Of a stretch of 64,000 nt of DNA, positions 31,108 to 42,617 are shown in pieces (position 1 is the stretch's first letter; each line of letters opens with the position of its first letter). Source of the DNA: Clavelina lepadiformis (taxonomy: Eukaryota; Chordata; Ascidiacea; Aplousobranchia; Clavelinidae). The notes beneath the pieces were generated by a model. The model was given only the letters and a program-made list of their open reading frames with translations, was not told where the DNA came from and made no database searches. A program made the translations under genes and the position numbers. The stretch lies in assembly GCF_947623445.1 (NCBI RefSeq), contig NC_135241.1, forward strand, positions 24,616,501 through 24,680,500, in the 5' to 3' direction.

Positions 31108-31970
31108 TCAGGCGTGAATACCGGCTATGGCTGCTATAAGTCTAACCCGTGAGCCCCTTGATGTGGGTATGCCCCTAATCGGATACCCGCTTCCGGCAAG
31201 GTTGAACCATAGATACGTTTGTCCATTTTACCCTTTGACCCCTTAAGCTTTACAAGGATTTGTCAGCGCAAATTCCAAGTCATTTTTAGTTTTTCCAAAC
31301 CAGTTTGTTGTACTTATTTGATTAATTTTTCGGTTTTGCATTTTCTTGTTTGAAATCTTCCCGTTCAGTAATATCTGCATTGACGCTTGACATCAGCGCA
31401 ATGTGTTTTCTTGTATAAAGTTACAGGAAATTGTTTTGTTTTCATTTCATCATCGTCTCAGACTGTGCCGACAACTGGCAGAAAACAGGAAGGCAGTTTC
31501 TTCGAAAATCAAAATTCTGTTGAAACCACACGATCAGCACGTATCTGTTTTCTAGCGCAAACCAGCTACACAGTCCGTAAATCGTGTAAGTTGTTGTTTG
31601 GTTAACACAGCGCAATGTGTTTTCTTGTATAAAGTTACAGGAAATTGTTTTGTTTTTCATTTCTTCATCGTCTCAGACTGTGTCGAAAACTGAATGTAGC
31701 CTCTACGTTCAATTAAATTATAAGCATATATTGTAAGATCAAAACATTTAGTTTCGTTTTACTCAAAGTGCTGTACGTGTATAGTTTTTCCAGAAAGACA
31801 ACAGCATTTAATTGGGTAAAAAATTATGAAAAAAGATTAGTTTTAAAGACGTTCTGCAGAAAATTACCTTATTTTGTATGAGAAAGAGAATAGTTGGTTT
31901 TGAAGAAAAATTACTGTGTTATATCAATCTGTGCATAAAATGCGTATTCTTACAGGCACAATAGGCAACT
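31108..31970. repeat. Intergenic DNA with short dispersed repeats
   Basis: An approximately 85-bp direct repeat lies at 31393-31478 and 31608-31692 (core GCGCAATGTGTTTTCTTG). A 115-bp stretch at 31481-31596 recurs at 33373-33503. No gene was recognised. Confidence 0.6.
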
Positions 31971-31982
31971 TTGAAAAAAAAC

Positions 31983-32213
31983 ATGATGTGGATCTTTATG
32001 CTATGCTCCGTTACCATGGCCTTGGTGACAAATGGAGAAACATATAATTGCAACAGCGATGGCAACTTGTATGTGCCCGAAGGACCATCAGGCCAATTAT
32101 GGTCTGAAGCAAATGGCAATCTACCAATGCAAATGGTTTTACCACCACCACCACAACCGCCGCCACCAATGACAGCACCTCATGTTGGATTTGTATCTGG
32201 ATCATCAGAATGA
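31983..32213 (+). CDS. Small secreted proline-rich protein, candidate
   Basis: 76 codons from ATG 31983. An N-terminal hydrophobic stretch (MMWIFMLCSVTMALVTNG) looks like a signal peptide. After it come about 30 polar residues and then VLPPPPQPPPP. A possible splice acceptor (TCTTACAG) lies 26 bp upstream, so a 5' exon may exist. No family was recognised. It could also be a chance frame; the signal-peptide-plus-low-complexity layout is the only support. Confidence 0.4.
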   Translation: MMWIFMLCSVTMALVTNGETYNCNSDGNLYVPEGPSGQLWSEANGNLPMQMVLPPPPQPPPPMTAPHVGFVSGSSE

Positions 32214-32790
32214 GAAACCAATGAGAACTTTGAAGTATATTTGTCTGGACCGAAAGCTACCGTTTGTCAAAGAGAAAAAAACAGATATGGAACTACTTTT
32301 AAAAATTATAGTTGTAATTATTGTTGAAACTGTTAAAAGTCTGTCTTACAAACGTATTTCCTTTGAAGTTTGTCTTCCTGATTAGTCTGCTTCTAATACA
32401 ATGTAATAGTATTGCACATATAACTGACATACTTATATGTTCCGAGGGTATGTCTAATTATCTGCGTCGTCTGGTAGTTTTTATACAACATTAACAACCA
32501 CAAAGTGATAGTTTCTGATGATGAAGTTTTGATTTTCATATGTACGTCAAGTCGGTCAAGACTGTCATTTTCATTTGCTACTTGGCATATAATTGTACCG
32601 CTTTTATATTCCATCATATCGTTTATTTTTCGTTGTTGCATGAGTTGAAACGAATGTATAGTTGCATATGTGATAATATTGTGATAATAACCAAAATGAA
32701 TATACAGACTGTGTAGGATTTACAATTCTAGTACTTATGTGTTGTTTTAGCACAGCGTAACACGAGACACAATCATTTCCTGTACCATTG
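32214..32790. other. No gene recognised
   Basis: AT-rich 3' flank of the small ORF, with short open frames only. Confidence 0.4.
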
Positions 32791-32791
32791 T

Positions 32792-33269
32792 TGTGACGTA
32801 ATATTTGTACCTTTCTCGCATGCGTTCAGTTTTCCGAAAATAAGTTTGTTAGCGTATGTCAGTACGAAGTAATAAGTTTGGGAATAATCAGCAACCAGCC
32901 AAAATGCTAAAACATAAATGCCAAAATGCTAAAACATAAACTGTTGGATGAAATGCTGTTGATGTGCCAATAAAATTTGTAATCGTATAAACAAGAAACA
33001 ATATAATCAGTTTATGCAATCAACATATTTGTGCAAACTACTGAACAGTACAATTTAAGAGAAGCTCAGTGTTAAGTCAGACAACTTTGCTTGTCGGCTT
33101 CACAAGACAATCAGCTTCTAGCTGAACAATCGAGTCTAGGATTGACAAAGCTAGACAACGACCTTGAGGCTCATTATATCGAGGACAATAAACATTCAGA
33201 CAATCAAAGATTGTTTTGGAGTGACTGGTACAGTCAAGTTCAACAACAATAACCAATCATTCCATTACA
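32792..33269 (+). mobile_element. Diverged LTR-like relative of the outer element, probably solo
   Basis: The right part shares blocks with the 452-bp repeats (TAATCGT.TAAACAAGAAAC, TTAAGAGAAGC.., GAGGACA.TAA.CA) and ends CATTACA. The left boundary, near TGTGACG, is less certain. No partner LTR or interior was seen. Much older than the outer element. Confidence 0.5.
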
Positions 33270-33635
33270 CATATAAGTTATGTGCTATGTAGGAATGGTT
33301 AACAAGCTATATCAATACATACTCTCAATTACTTAGAATTGATTGCCAATGAGATATTTTTTCGGTAATGCTCAGAAAACAGGAAGGCAGTTTTTTCGAA
33401 AAACACAATTCTGTTGAAACCACACGATCAGCACGTTTCTGTTTTCTAGCGCAAACCAGCTACACAGTCCGTAATCCGTAATCCGTAAATCGTTTAAGTT
33501 GTTTGTGCGTCGTGACGAGCTGTAAAATTATGAAGAACGACACAAAGTTCTAAAGTGGTCATGTCCCAATTCAAAGAGATAGGCTTTTCAATGGGCTTTA
33601 CCTAATAGGCCTAACCTTGCAAACTCGTCACCATG
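33270..33635. other. Intergenic; contains the second copy of a 115-bp repeat
   Basis: 33373-33503 repeats 31481-31596 with an extra local AATCCGT duplication. Nothing else was recognised. Confidence 0.5.
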
Positions 33636-34041
33636 TATGACGTCACAGTTTCTTGGGGTGAAGTGGACGGCGCTATTTCCTACTATTTCACCGTGTCTGA
33701 AACTGATACAAGCACACAGTTGCGCTCATTCGCCTAACAAGCGCTTTCATCCGGCAGAGTTTCGTCGATAAACGTTGGATATTTTGCTGCAAGACACACG
33801 TACAAGGCTGAAATATTCGCCACGTCTGCAGATGGCGTGAGATCGGATACCGAAAGCGCTTCCTTCGATACCAGTAAGTATTGTTTTAAAAGTCGAATGA
33901 TTGTCGAAAAACTGATAATCGCATTCATGGTGTACGACTTTGTAACCGGGACAGCAGCCCAAATCGGCGCATTAGGAGAATCTACTACGTCAGTGTCTGC
34001 TGTTGAAATTCGAGATCTGCCTTCAGCAGCACCAACTGCTA
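33636..34041 (+). pseudogene. Receptor-like gene remnant with a fibronectin III domain
   Basis: 33636-33873 reads as an FN3-like domain (VSWGEVDGAISYYFTVSE, later HTYKAEIFATSADGVRS) and ends at a good donor (A|GTAAGT). It has one in-frame stop at 33735-33737, so it looks broken unless that stretch is differently spliced. A second possible exon, 33955-34041, also ends at A|GTAAGT and encodes a Ser/Pro-rich stretch. The neighbouring membrane exon may belong to the same gene. No ortholog was recognised. Confidence 0.35.
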
Positions 34042-34309
34042 GTAAGTCCACTGATACCCCAGGTATACCCGAGCCTTCTCCACAAGATAACCCTGGAGTT
34101 CTGAATAGCGAAATGTTGCTTGCAATTCGGAACGCTCGTCTGTGAATCATTGGAATAAGCTTGCATGGGATGGTCGAAACACACATTTGTACATAATTGT
34201 GGGTGTACCGTACTGGCCTTTCTAAAAGATATTGGCTGTAATTTTTGTTAGTAACTCGTCATAAACAAACTGTTTTAATAGAGTTGTTGAAAAGCATTTT
34301 TGATGTTAC

Positions 34310-34524
34310 ATGATACATGATGATGATACATATTTTAACTTTTCCACTCTTGTTAAAATTGTTCTACACATTGTAACAATACTTGTTGAAGGTTGGACTT
34401 CCTTCAATAATCCGCTCTTGATAGCGGTTGTGCCGGTGGCGGTGGCATTTTTCAATCTTCTCGGCCTCTTTATACAAAAAAGACGGCAAAGGCAATTCGG
34501 CCAAAAACTAAACATATTTGGTCA
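34310..34524 (+). pseudogene. Membrane-segment exon upstream of the duplicated receptor tail
   Basis: Encodes a hydrophobic stretch (NNPLLIAVVPVAVAFFNLLG) followed by a basic stop-transfer region (QKRRQRQFGQ), then a donor CAG|GTGAGT. It is consistent with a single-pass receptor. It lies 34 bp before the duplicated polycystin-like exons begin. Confidence 0.35.
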
Positions 34525-34557
34525 GGTGAGTGGCTACTAGATACGCATCACGTGTTC

Positions 34558-35146
34558 CAATCCAAACACGATAGATCTACTTGCCATTGTCCACTTTTCC
34601 ATCTACGTCGCCTGGTTTTATATCATAGCAGTTATGGTCACGTCGACTGTAATTTGTGTACTGTACGGTATGACGTATGGAGTTGAAACCTGCAGGGATT
34701 GGTGAGCAATTGTCACCAAATAATGAACAGTTAAGATTACGTCACACCTGCCAACACTTGATCAAATTTCAGGTTGGTTTCGTTCGTGAGCGCTTTCATC
34801 GAAAACGTCATAATTCTTGAATCTTTGAAAGTGGTCGTGATCGCTTACTTCTCAGTGCTAAACAATCCAAGACACAATCTTCGCGATTGGGTTCCTCCTT
34901 TGCCACAATCAAGTTCTTATCAAAACTATGATTTAGTGGGCGCTTTGAACGCGTTTTTATGATTTATTTCTTCCTGAAGTGAGGCCACGCTCTTACGTTA
35001 ATCGTGACGCAATAAGGAGAAAACAGAAGAGAGAAAAACCGACCAATCCCATTTATCGTTCTCCAACACGTGAGAGAACCAATCGCAAGATAAACACGCA
35101 GGAGAATATAGAAATGCGACTCATCAAACAACGTGTTTCTCCATGA
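34558..35146 (+). pseudogene. Duplicated last two exons of the polycystin-like gene
   Basis: 34558-34701 repeats the exon with membrane segment 4 (IVHFSIYVAWFYIIAV) and keeps its donor. 34773-35146 repeats the last exon with segment 5. The last exon has an extra T within NAF (near 34957) that shifts the frame, and a later CGA-to-TGA change near the original stop. Upstream exons are absent. It is a partial gene copy, probably not producing a full receptor, though the first 62 codons of the last exon are still open. Confidence 0.8.
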
Positions 35147-36031
35147 GGCTGACTTGGAAGAGCTGCCGAGTCACAATGCTTTTTACAGTAGACTGTGTAG
35201 TTTACTATTTTAAGCGAAGAAATATTTTATATGATTGGTATAATATGGTATGGTACGGTACGGTATCGTTTCCAATTCTACAACAATACTGAAAAGTAAC
35301 TTCCTATTCTTTAAAATACTTGTAATTTATTTCAAAACTACAATTTTGATAAAATTAATTTTAAGAAAACGTGTATAACAAGAAATTTGATTTAAAATCT
35401 GACATTTTGGCCATCAGCATTTGCCACCAGCTTCCTAAGCCGCCTGAGAACCCCCTCAACCGATATGATAACTAATTCTTGTCGCATGGAAGAAGTAACT
35501 CGTCAGATACTCGCTTTTCAAGTTCAAGTAGACTTGGTAGAGTAGAATTACTCCTTTTGCCAACCCCAAAGAATAACATCGAACGGTGCCACGTCATCAC
35601 TTCTGGATATTCACTCATGCGGACAACCACGACTCACCAATCTCTTAGAGAAGTGGACGTTCCTACTTTAACGAAAAGCGTAATGGCGGTTTGAGAAGCG
35701 GGTGGCGAATGATGATTGCTTTATCAAATTTTAACTTAAACTCCACCCTGTACACATTTTAAAGTTTAATTAAATTACAAGCTCTGTTGTTAAAGATAGG
35801 GAGTTACTTTTCAATCTCTTTGCGCTGTATATCCACATAATTATTGGATTAATTAGTGCCGCCAAGTGTCGCATCATCCCAATTCTAGAGACTTTAATCT
35901 CTCTCTCAATTAATATTTAAATGCCGATCAAATGGTGTAACTTATTCTTATAATAGCTGAATTGCATAGATCAAAGTTAGTTTATTGAATAATATTATTT
36001 GATAGTTACATATTAACTATTAAATTATTTT

Positions 36032-36379
36032 AGGGGTGTACAGACCAAAATACCCTCCAAAGTTTCGAAATTTATTATTCAACCGTTTGAAATTTACAAA
36101 ATTGAAGCTCATAAAACGCTTTATAATAGCTCTGCAAAGTTAATTGTGGTTAGAATTGGGCGACAAATGTCAAAACGCAGTCAAATTCATGGCGACACAT
36201 GTAGTGCTTAGTATCGCGATGTGAAGTCAAATTGAACAAATATTTCGGCTGCGCGTTGCAATGAATGCGTTTAAGTTTGAAGGAAAACCGGTTTCATAAA
36301 TCGGAAAAAGAAAAACTGAACTTGAATGGATTAAGACTTGGTTGTAAAGCATTCAAGTTCATTTAAAGTGTACACCCCT
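36032..36379. mobile_element. MITE-like element, right copy
   Basis: Same 348-bp length and ends as at 7071-7418, with scattered substitutions. Confidence 0.6.
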
Positions 36380-37673
36380 AATCCTAAACTATGCATCGAC
36401 TCCTACTAAATGGTCTTCAGTTGAATTCTCAGAAAAGTTTTCAAGCCTTCGCCCAAGAAGTGGACAGCAAGTGAAACCGACCAGTATGCGAGGACCCGAA
36501 TTCTCTCTTATTGCCTTGAACATGAAGGCAGCAGCAGACCGTGGTTGCAGTGGAATCGGAGACAGCATTCCAATCTTCTGATGTTGGAACACATTCAGGG
36601 ATGCAATCCATCTAGTGACAAATGATCAAGTATGTACAAGTTAGTAGCTACTAGTTACCATTTAATTTCGCTTCTTGTGTTTGTATTGTAGTTGTCGAAG
36701 TTTAACCATAAACCTCTAAGCATCCAGCATGTGCAGGATTACTTTGCTGACTAGCATTTAGAGACTGATTGCTGTGATCATGTTTTCTAAAAAGTGAAAT
36801 TAAAACAGACTCGGAATAAATTTATTGTGGTAATTACTGGTGTTTTTATATATTTTATTAGATCGTGGTCGTTGCACTAATTCCGGATCCGGTTTCTCTG
36901 CTCAAAAATGATCCACCAACATCGTTCGATCCATCTGCTCCACATAAAGGTTTTCCCTGACAACAACACCAGCTAACGACAAGATGATGACATGTCTTGC
37001 TGGTACGTCATTGTCAATGTACCTGCCAAAAACAATTCAATCATGCACCGAGCAGCAACGTCATCACATTTATTCAAAGATTATCATCGGTGCAATTGTT
37101 CTGAACAATCCAGGGCTCGACATCAACGCCCAATATTATTACCATATATGGCCACAAGAAACCGGGCTTCGGCTTGGGATGGGGTTTCTTTTACGGTGGG
37201 TTTTATTTTCCCATCCACTGATGTACAGCATTGAAGTTATAAAGAATCAACAATCTTTGGTTTGAACACAACACCTGCTCTTCTGCCATAATCTGGATAA
37301 CCTGGCTTTAAATATGGAAGTTTTAGCTTCATTTTCTGTGTTATTGAGTTTAGTTGTCGTGCTAGTTGTCATCAGCACCTTGACACCACCATTATTTTCC
37401 TGCATGTTTTAAGCCATCTAGGCTCTGTCACTTGTTTACGTGTATTATCGCATGTTATGAGCAACTAGCACTGTTTTTTCGTCCCCACCGCGTCAATGAC
37501 GAAAAATAAAATGATTGATTGAATGTGGACGTCTGGTAGCCTACAGCAAAAGTCTGGTTACACGAATACAACTTAAATACAAGTGGACTTGTGGCCTGTA
37601 CATTATGAAAGTTTGCCAGATACGCCAGAGTGGAAAATTAAAGATGTGGCGAAGGAGTTGTTTAATTTTTGCC

Positions 37674-38873
37674 ATACTTGTGCTATAGTAGCCTGTCTGT
37701 AAGGTTCTCTACCGCCATAAATTTGAGCAACCAGTTACGCAGCTCGTATAAGGATAGACTTTCCGTAAAGACTTAACTGTGGAAAAAGCTGCAACAACCA
37801 GTAGGTAGGCCTATTACCGACCAAGCTGTATACCGGCAGTATACGTCCAAGTTCGATGTTAGTTTAGATTGTTCACAGAAAAATCTTTATCTATTCATTA
37901 TGACTGCGTCTAATTTCCAGCACTGTATTTGTTGTAATTGACACCTGCCGTCTGCCGACTGCTCTTATACGGCTTCGAGATATATTGACACAAGAATTTA
38001 ATGTAAATTAAATTGAAATCTTGCGTTTGACTCCGCAAATATAACACCATGTATGTTGTAGTTGATTAATTTTTGTTTACAATTGCTGGTAAGTTTCAAA
38101 TACTCGTCATAAATGTGTGTGAAGCGTCGCGTTTGTCAGCTAATTCTGCCTTTGGTTTGCGGTAACGTCTTGCGATGTTCCTGTCTCGGCTACTTTGTGC
38201 GTTTTCTTTGTTCGTTACACGGTCTGTGTAGTAACCAGCTGATTTTATTTTAACGTTGTAAAGTTGCTTTGATCTTTGTTTGTTCTTTATTTTACAAATA
38301 CGCAACTTTCGTTTAATAAACCAAACATTTATACGTCACAAAGTAACTCAGCGTATTAAACGTGATCTTGACAATCGATAATTGGACCAACTAAATAATA
38401 TTGTCGATTACTCTTCCCATAATCTGAACAGAACTTATGGTTTGGTTAACCACATGGTTTTAGAAATTTAGAGATTCAGATTGCAAAATAAGCGTCCAAG
38501 TTCGAAATTAGTTGAAAATATTCACTAGAATACCCATATCTATCCTTTATGATGATGTTTAAATTCCAGCACTGTATTTTTTAAATGGACACCTGCCATC
38601 TGCCGACTACTCTTATAAGGCTTCGAGTTATATTGACACAAGAATTTAATGTAAATTAAATTGAAATCTTGCGTTTGACTCCGCAAATATAACACCATGT
38701 ATGTTGTAGTTTATTAATTTTTGTTTACAATTGCTGGTAAGTTTCAAATACTCGTCATAAATGTAATTTTACCCAGTTTTCTTGTTTAGCAACAAATATA
38801 CAGCCAGGAAATAAAGCGATTAGTAACCACACGTTTCAGATAGAAATAGTTTCAAATTTTCACGTCACACTTT
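37674..38873. repeat. 3' flank fragments of the discoidin genes
   Basis: 37975-38099 and 38622-38760 are near copies of one flank piece that also lies 3' of the genes at 46.4 kb and 51.8 kb. A further piece (38100-38230) recurs at 44280-44410. No separate gene was recognised. The reverse-strand poly(A) signal of the next gene is near 38710. Confidence 0.55.
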
Positions 38874-40025
38874 TTAACAAGTAACGTATTCTATACGCAT
38901 GGAAATAAGTGAGCTAAAATTCCACACCACAAATCTGACGTATCTTGCTGTGATTGGTTGAGGAAATATGTTGAGCACGTGACTATTGCTATCTGTATTT
39001 CCTTCAAAAATCTGTAAAACAATAAAAGTGATATGAAAACTGATTGGAAATCCTACCAGATCTACTTTACATAATGACGTCATAATACTCACCATATCAT
39101 TTCCGTCATCATCCTGAATAAACTCCAATTCATCAGGGAAATTCCCAAATGATATCTTGTATCTGGTCACCCATTGGCTGGTACCGCGATTTCCTTGAGT
39201 GACGACACCAGTCAGTGTTGTGTTGACTTTCATGTCAACCTGGATCCAGGCTCCTCGTTTGTCTGTGAAAACACGAGATGATCAATTTCCAAGTTTTTTG
39301 TTTTTAAATTAGAAGTTTTCCTCGAGATTTTCTTACTGTTTGGATTAGAAGCACTCCAATATCCAGATCCATCCAATCGTCCTCGATGAGCTGCATGGGA
39401 CGACCACATAGACGATGACGTCATGTCAGCATCCTGAACTCTTCCACTTTTGATTCCAAGAGGACAAGCTTCAACTTCAACAAACAAAGACGTTAAATTT
39501 ATTGTTTGTTATATAATCTTATAAACTTAATGATATGGTATATTCATAAATTTTAAATCTGAAAAACTCAATTCAACTTGTGTTTACCTCTGCCGATATG
39601 GTCCATGACATTCCTTATTATATGTTCAACTCTTTCATACCGACCTTATAAAGTAATTAAAATTAAAACTTTGTTGAACCAACATTGTTGAAAAAAAGAA
39701 AACGGAAACCACACCCTTGTTGAGCGGAAAGTGGTATATTATGACGTCACTTACCGGAAACGTCATTAAGCCTTTCGCGAAGTTGCTCAACTTCGCTCAG
39801 ATCACAAACACATTGTCCTGGAGGGCCGGGATTTCCCCGAGTTCCTTGCGGTCCAATAGCACCTTGCGGTCCCCGTCGACCTGGAGGTCCTTGGTGGGTG
39901 ACAGGCAAGGGACGTTCCAAGGGTTCACGTTGCAAGTTCAAACAAATTTGTTCACCTTGACCTTGAACGGAAGTGACGAAAACCAGAAAGATAAAAAAAG
40001 ATTGAACTCGGATAAAAAGCGCCAT
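38874..40025 (-). CDS. Secreted collagen-stalk/discoidin protein 1
   Basis: Five exons on the minus strand: 39755-40025, 39588-39644, 39337-39474, 39093-39262, 38874-39011; phases agree (257 residues). Signal peptide (MALFIRVQSFFIFLVFVTSV), then about eight Gly-X-Y triplets (GPPGRRGPQGAIGPQ), a Cys pair (CVC) and a heptad-like linker. An F5/8 type C (discoidin) domain runs from CPLGIKSGR to the final ..RIEYVTC, with the family signatures WIQVDM, WVTRYK, NTD..SHV and ITARYVRF. The short collagen stem suggests trimers; discoidin domains bind glycans, phospholipids or proteins. The role is unknown; secreted recognition or adhesion is an inference. An in-frame upstream ATG could add 8 residues. 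Confidence 0.85.
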
Positions 40026-41598
40026 CTTGCTAAACATGAAAAATATCAAGTTAATTTTTTTTGAAATACAACTGTATTAAAGGTCTGTTTTGCAAATTAA
40101 CTAAGCTATTTATAAAGTTGAATTACTAAACAAAAAGCTATGCTGATATGTACAAATTCTAAATATCACCTTTATGACAATAAAGTTTTTATATTATAAG
40201 GGAAAATATAAACGATTATGAAAACAACAACTCAATGCGGCCAATCTGTTAGAAATAGTCTCTTTGCTAGAAACAGCAGCTTTTTAAAACTTAGCCTAGA
40301 TTTTTGCTTCAATATCGTTTTAGGATTTCTTTAAAATGGTCAGCCCAGCTGTAATCTCTCTTTGATCTGAACAATTTCTTTTAGACCACCTGGTTATAAA
40401 GACACTACTTAGCAAAGTATGCGTTTAAATTTGGTCATGCGTTTGCTGAAAGAGTTTTAAGATTAGAAAAAATGCAGCTTACATAACTGTTACGTCATTG
40501 ACAAACGCTTTTTAAGTCCGAATAAGTCGAAGTTTCTGAAATTTCTCGAATATCAAAGAGTTGTTGTTTGTCGTCTTAGAATTAACCTGATGCAGATTTG
40601 TTATTCTGCTTGAATTTAAAAATGATTTCTAAGACATTTTAGGAAAAATATTAAACCATTTTTTTATTTAATAAGTATGAAGCTAAAAATATGATACACT
40701 ATGTAGTGATCTTGTCATAAATTGCGATAAAACTGGACATTTTTTAAAGGATTTTATTTTCACAGCAATTGAATGAAATTGTTTGCTGCTGATTGTCGAC
40801 TCGCACAAATTTGGTCCGATATTGCTCCAACTACTTGTAAATTTAGAAGAAATCAGTTCCTACGTCATTAACAATCACTTTTCCGACCAAAAGAATGTTG
40901 ACTAATTATGGTTTTAGGTTGCTCCAGGCTGTTGGCAGCGAGTCTGTACATTTTACAGAATATTCTATGATATTATTACTTGCCTAAAAACAGCCGCGCT
41001 TCTACCTCAAGTACAGGCCACTTTTTGTTACGAATTTTGCCATCAGTTTTGTCACTAGTGAGGCTGTTTAGTGAGTGCACTAGTGTGCTTTTGTCACTTT
41101 CTCGCATTGTGAAGTTGCTTTGCTTTTGTTCATTTCTTTTTCCTTAAATACAAATGCACAACTAACTTATGAAAAGAAGACAATCTTGAAGAGTTTTATA
41201 TCCACAAAACTTTGTAATTTAACTTGTGAATCAAAATTTTTGCCTTTGCTCTATCTGTATATCAATATAAAAATTTGTCCGAGTTTTTTTGAAAGATTGC
41301 TTCTTCTGCAGTGTAGCCATGAAAAGTGTTTATTAACAAGTGGCAGGTTCGCAAATCATTGTGCGGCTGATGTCGCGCTGCACCAAGAAAGGTTAAATAA
41401 AAACTACACACTGGGTGCGATATTCCACAAACGTTTACTTTTAAATTTTTGAGCGTCTTTATAAAGGAAGTATTTTGATTAAAACATGAATTTATAAGCA
41501 GTCTAACAATGAATAAGCTAATACACAGCAAGTCAATGAAGTGAAAAAGTACATCAATATTCAGCTTTGAGAAATGGAAACGTCATAGGACAATTCGA
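40026..41598. repeat. Duplicated upstream and downstream flanks
   Basis: 40090-40990 (5' flank of protein 1) is repeated at 47700-48590 in the same orientation and in part, inverted, at 57610-58150. 40983-41598 (3' flank of protein 2) is repeated at 62521-63055. No gene was recognised in it. Confidence 0.65.
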
Positions 41599-42617
41599 TC
41601 AACAAGTGACGTATTCTATACGCATCGTGATATAATCGCTAAAATTCCACACTACAAGTCTGACGTATCTTGCTGTGATTGGTTTGGGAAACAAATTAAG
41701 CACGTGGCTGTTTCGATCAGTATTTCCTTCAAAAATCTGTAAAACAATTAAAGTTATATGAAGACTGATTGGAAATCCTATCAGATAAACTTCACATAAT
41801 GCCGTCATAATACTCACCATATCATTTCCGTCATCATCCTGAATAAACTCCAAGTCATCAGGGAAATTGCCGAATGATATCTTGTATCTGGTCACCCATT
41901 GGTTGGTACTGGGTCTTCCTTGAGTGACGACACCAGTCAGAGTTGTGGTAACTTTCATGTCAACCTGGATCCAGGCTCCTCGTTTGTCTGTGAAAAAAAT
42001 GCGAAATTAAAAATTATTTTTTATCTTGTCACCACATGACGTCAAACCCCGTTTGTCTGTGAAACTTTAAAAGCAGTAAAAGAGATTTTTTGCCAATAAT
42101 TTAGAAAAATTTTAAATGTTTTTACTATTTTGAGAGGAAACATGCCAGATTCCAGATCTATCCAATCGTCCTCGATGAGCTGCGTAAGATGACGACCACA
42201 TAGACGATGACGTCATATCAGCATCCTGAACTTTTCCACTTTTAATACCAAGTGGACAGACTTTAACTAAAAAGAGACACATAAAGTTGTTTGTGATGTT
42301 TTTTTGCCTTAATTAATGGACAAGCATAGACCAGTTTCCATACCTCTGTTAAGATTGTTGATGAGAAGTTTCAAACGTCTTTGCTCGTCATCGGTCAAAT
42401 CACAAACACACTGTCCTGGAGGACCGGGATTTCCCCTAGTTCCTTGCGGTCCAGTAGCACCTTGCGGTCCACGTCGACCTGGAGGTCCTTGGTGGGTGAC
42501 AGGCAAGGGACGTTTCAAGGGTTCACGTTGCAAGTTCAAACAAATTTGTTCACCTTGACCTTGAATGGAAGTGACGAAAACCAGAAAGAATAAAGAAGAA
42601 AGAAATTTTACAAACAT
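41599..42617 (-). CDS. Secreted collagen-stalk/discoidin protein 2 (four-exon type)
   Basis: Exons 42344-42617, 42126-42266, 41818-41987, 41599-41736; 240 residues. The signal peptide is MFVKFLSSLFFLVFVTSIQG and the collagen stem matches protein 1. The linker differs: exon 1 runs on through DLTDDEQRRLKLLINNLNRG and the separate 57-bp linker exon is missing. The discoidin domain is complete (CPLG to YVTC). Its donor after exon 3 reads GTAAAA. Closest relative in the window: protein 7. Confidence 0.83.

Larger units (their letters stand above)
34558..37516 (+). repeat. Segmental duplication, right copy
   Basis: Homologous to 5600-8564. It ends at the single GATT (37513-37516) and runs directly into the homolog of 30951-31107, so it preserves the pre-insertion state. 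Confidence 0.9.

Noticed and set aside
39717-40064. Plus-strand frames over discoidin exon 1 (also at 42316-42593, 47292-47633, and minus strand 58184-58510)
   Set aside because: Antisense shadows of the Gly-X-Y exon. They recur simply because the exon recurs.
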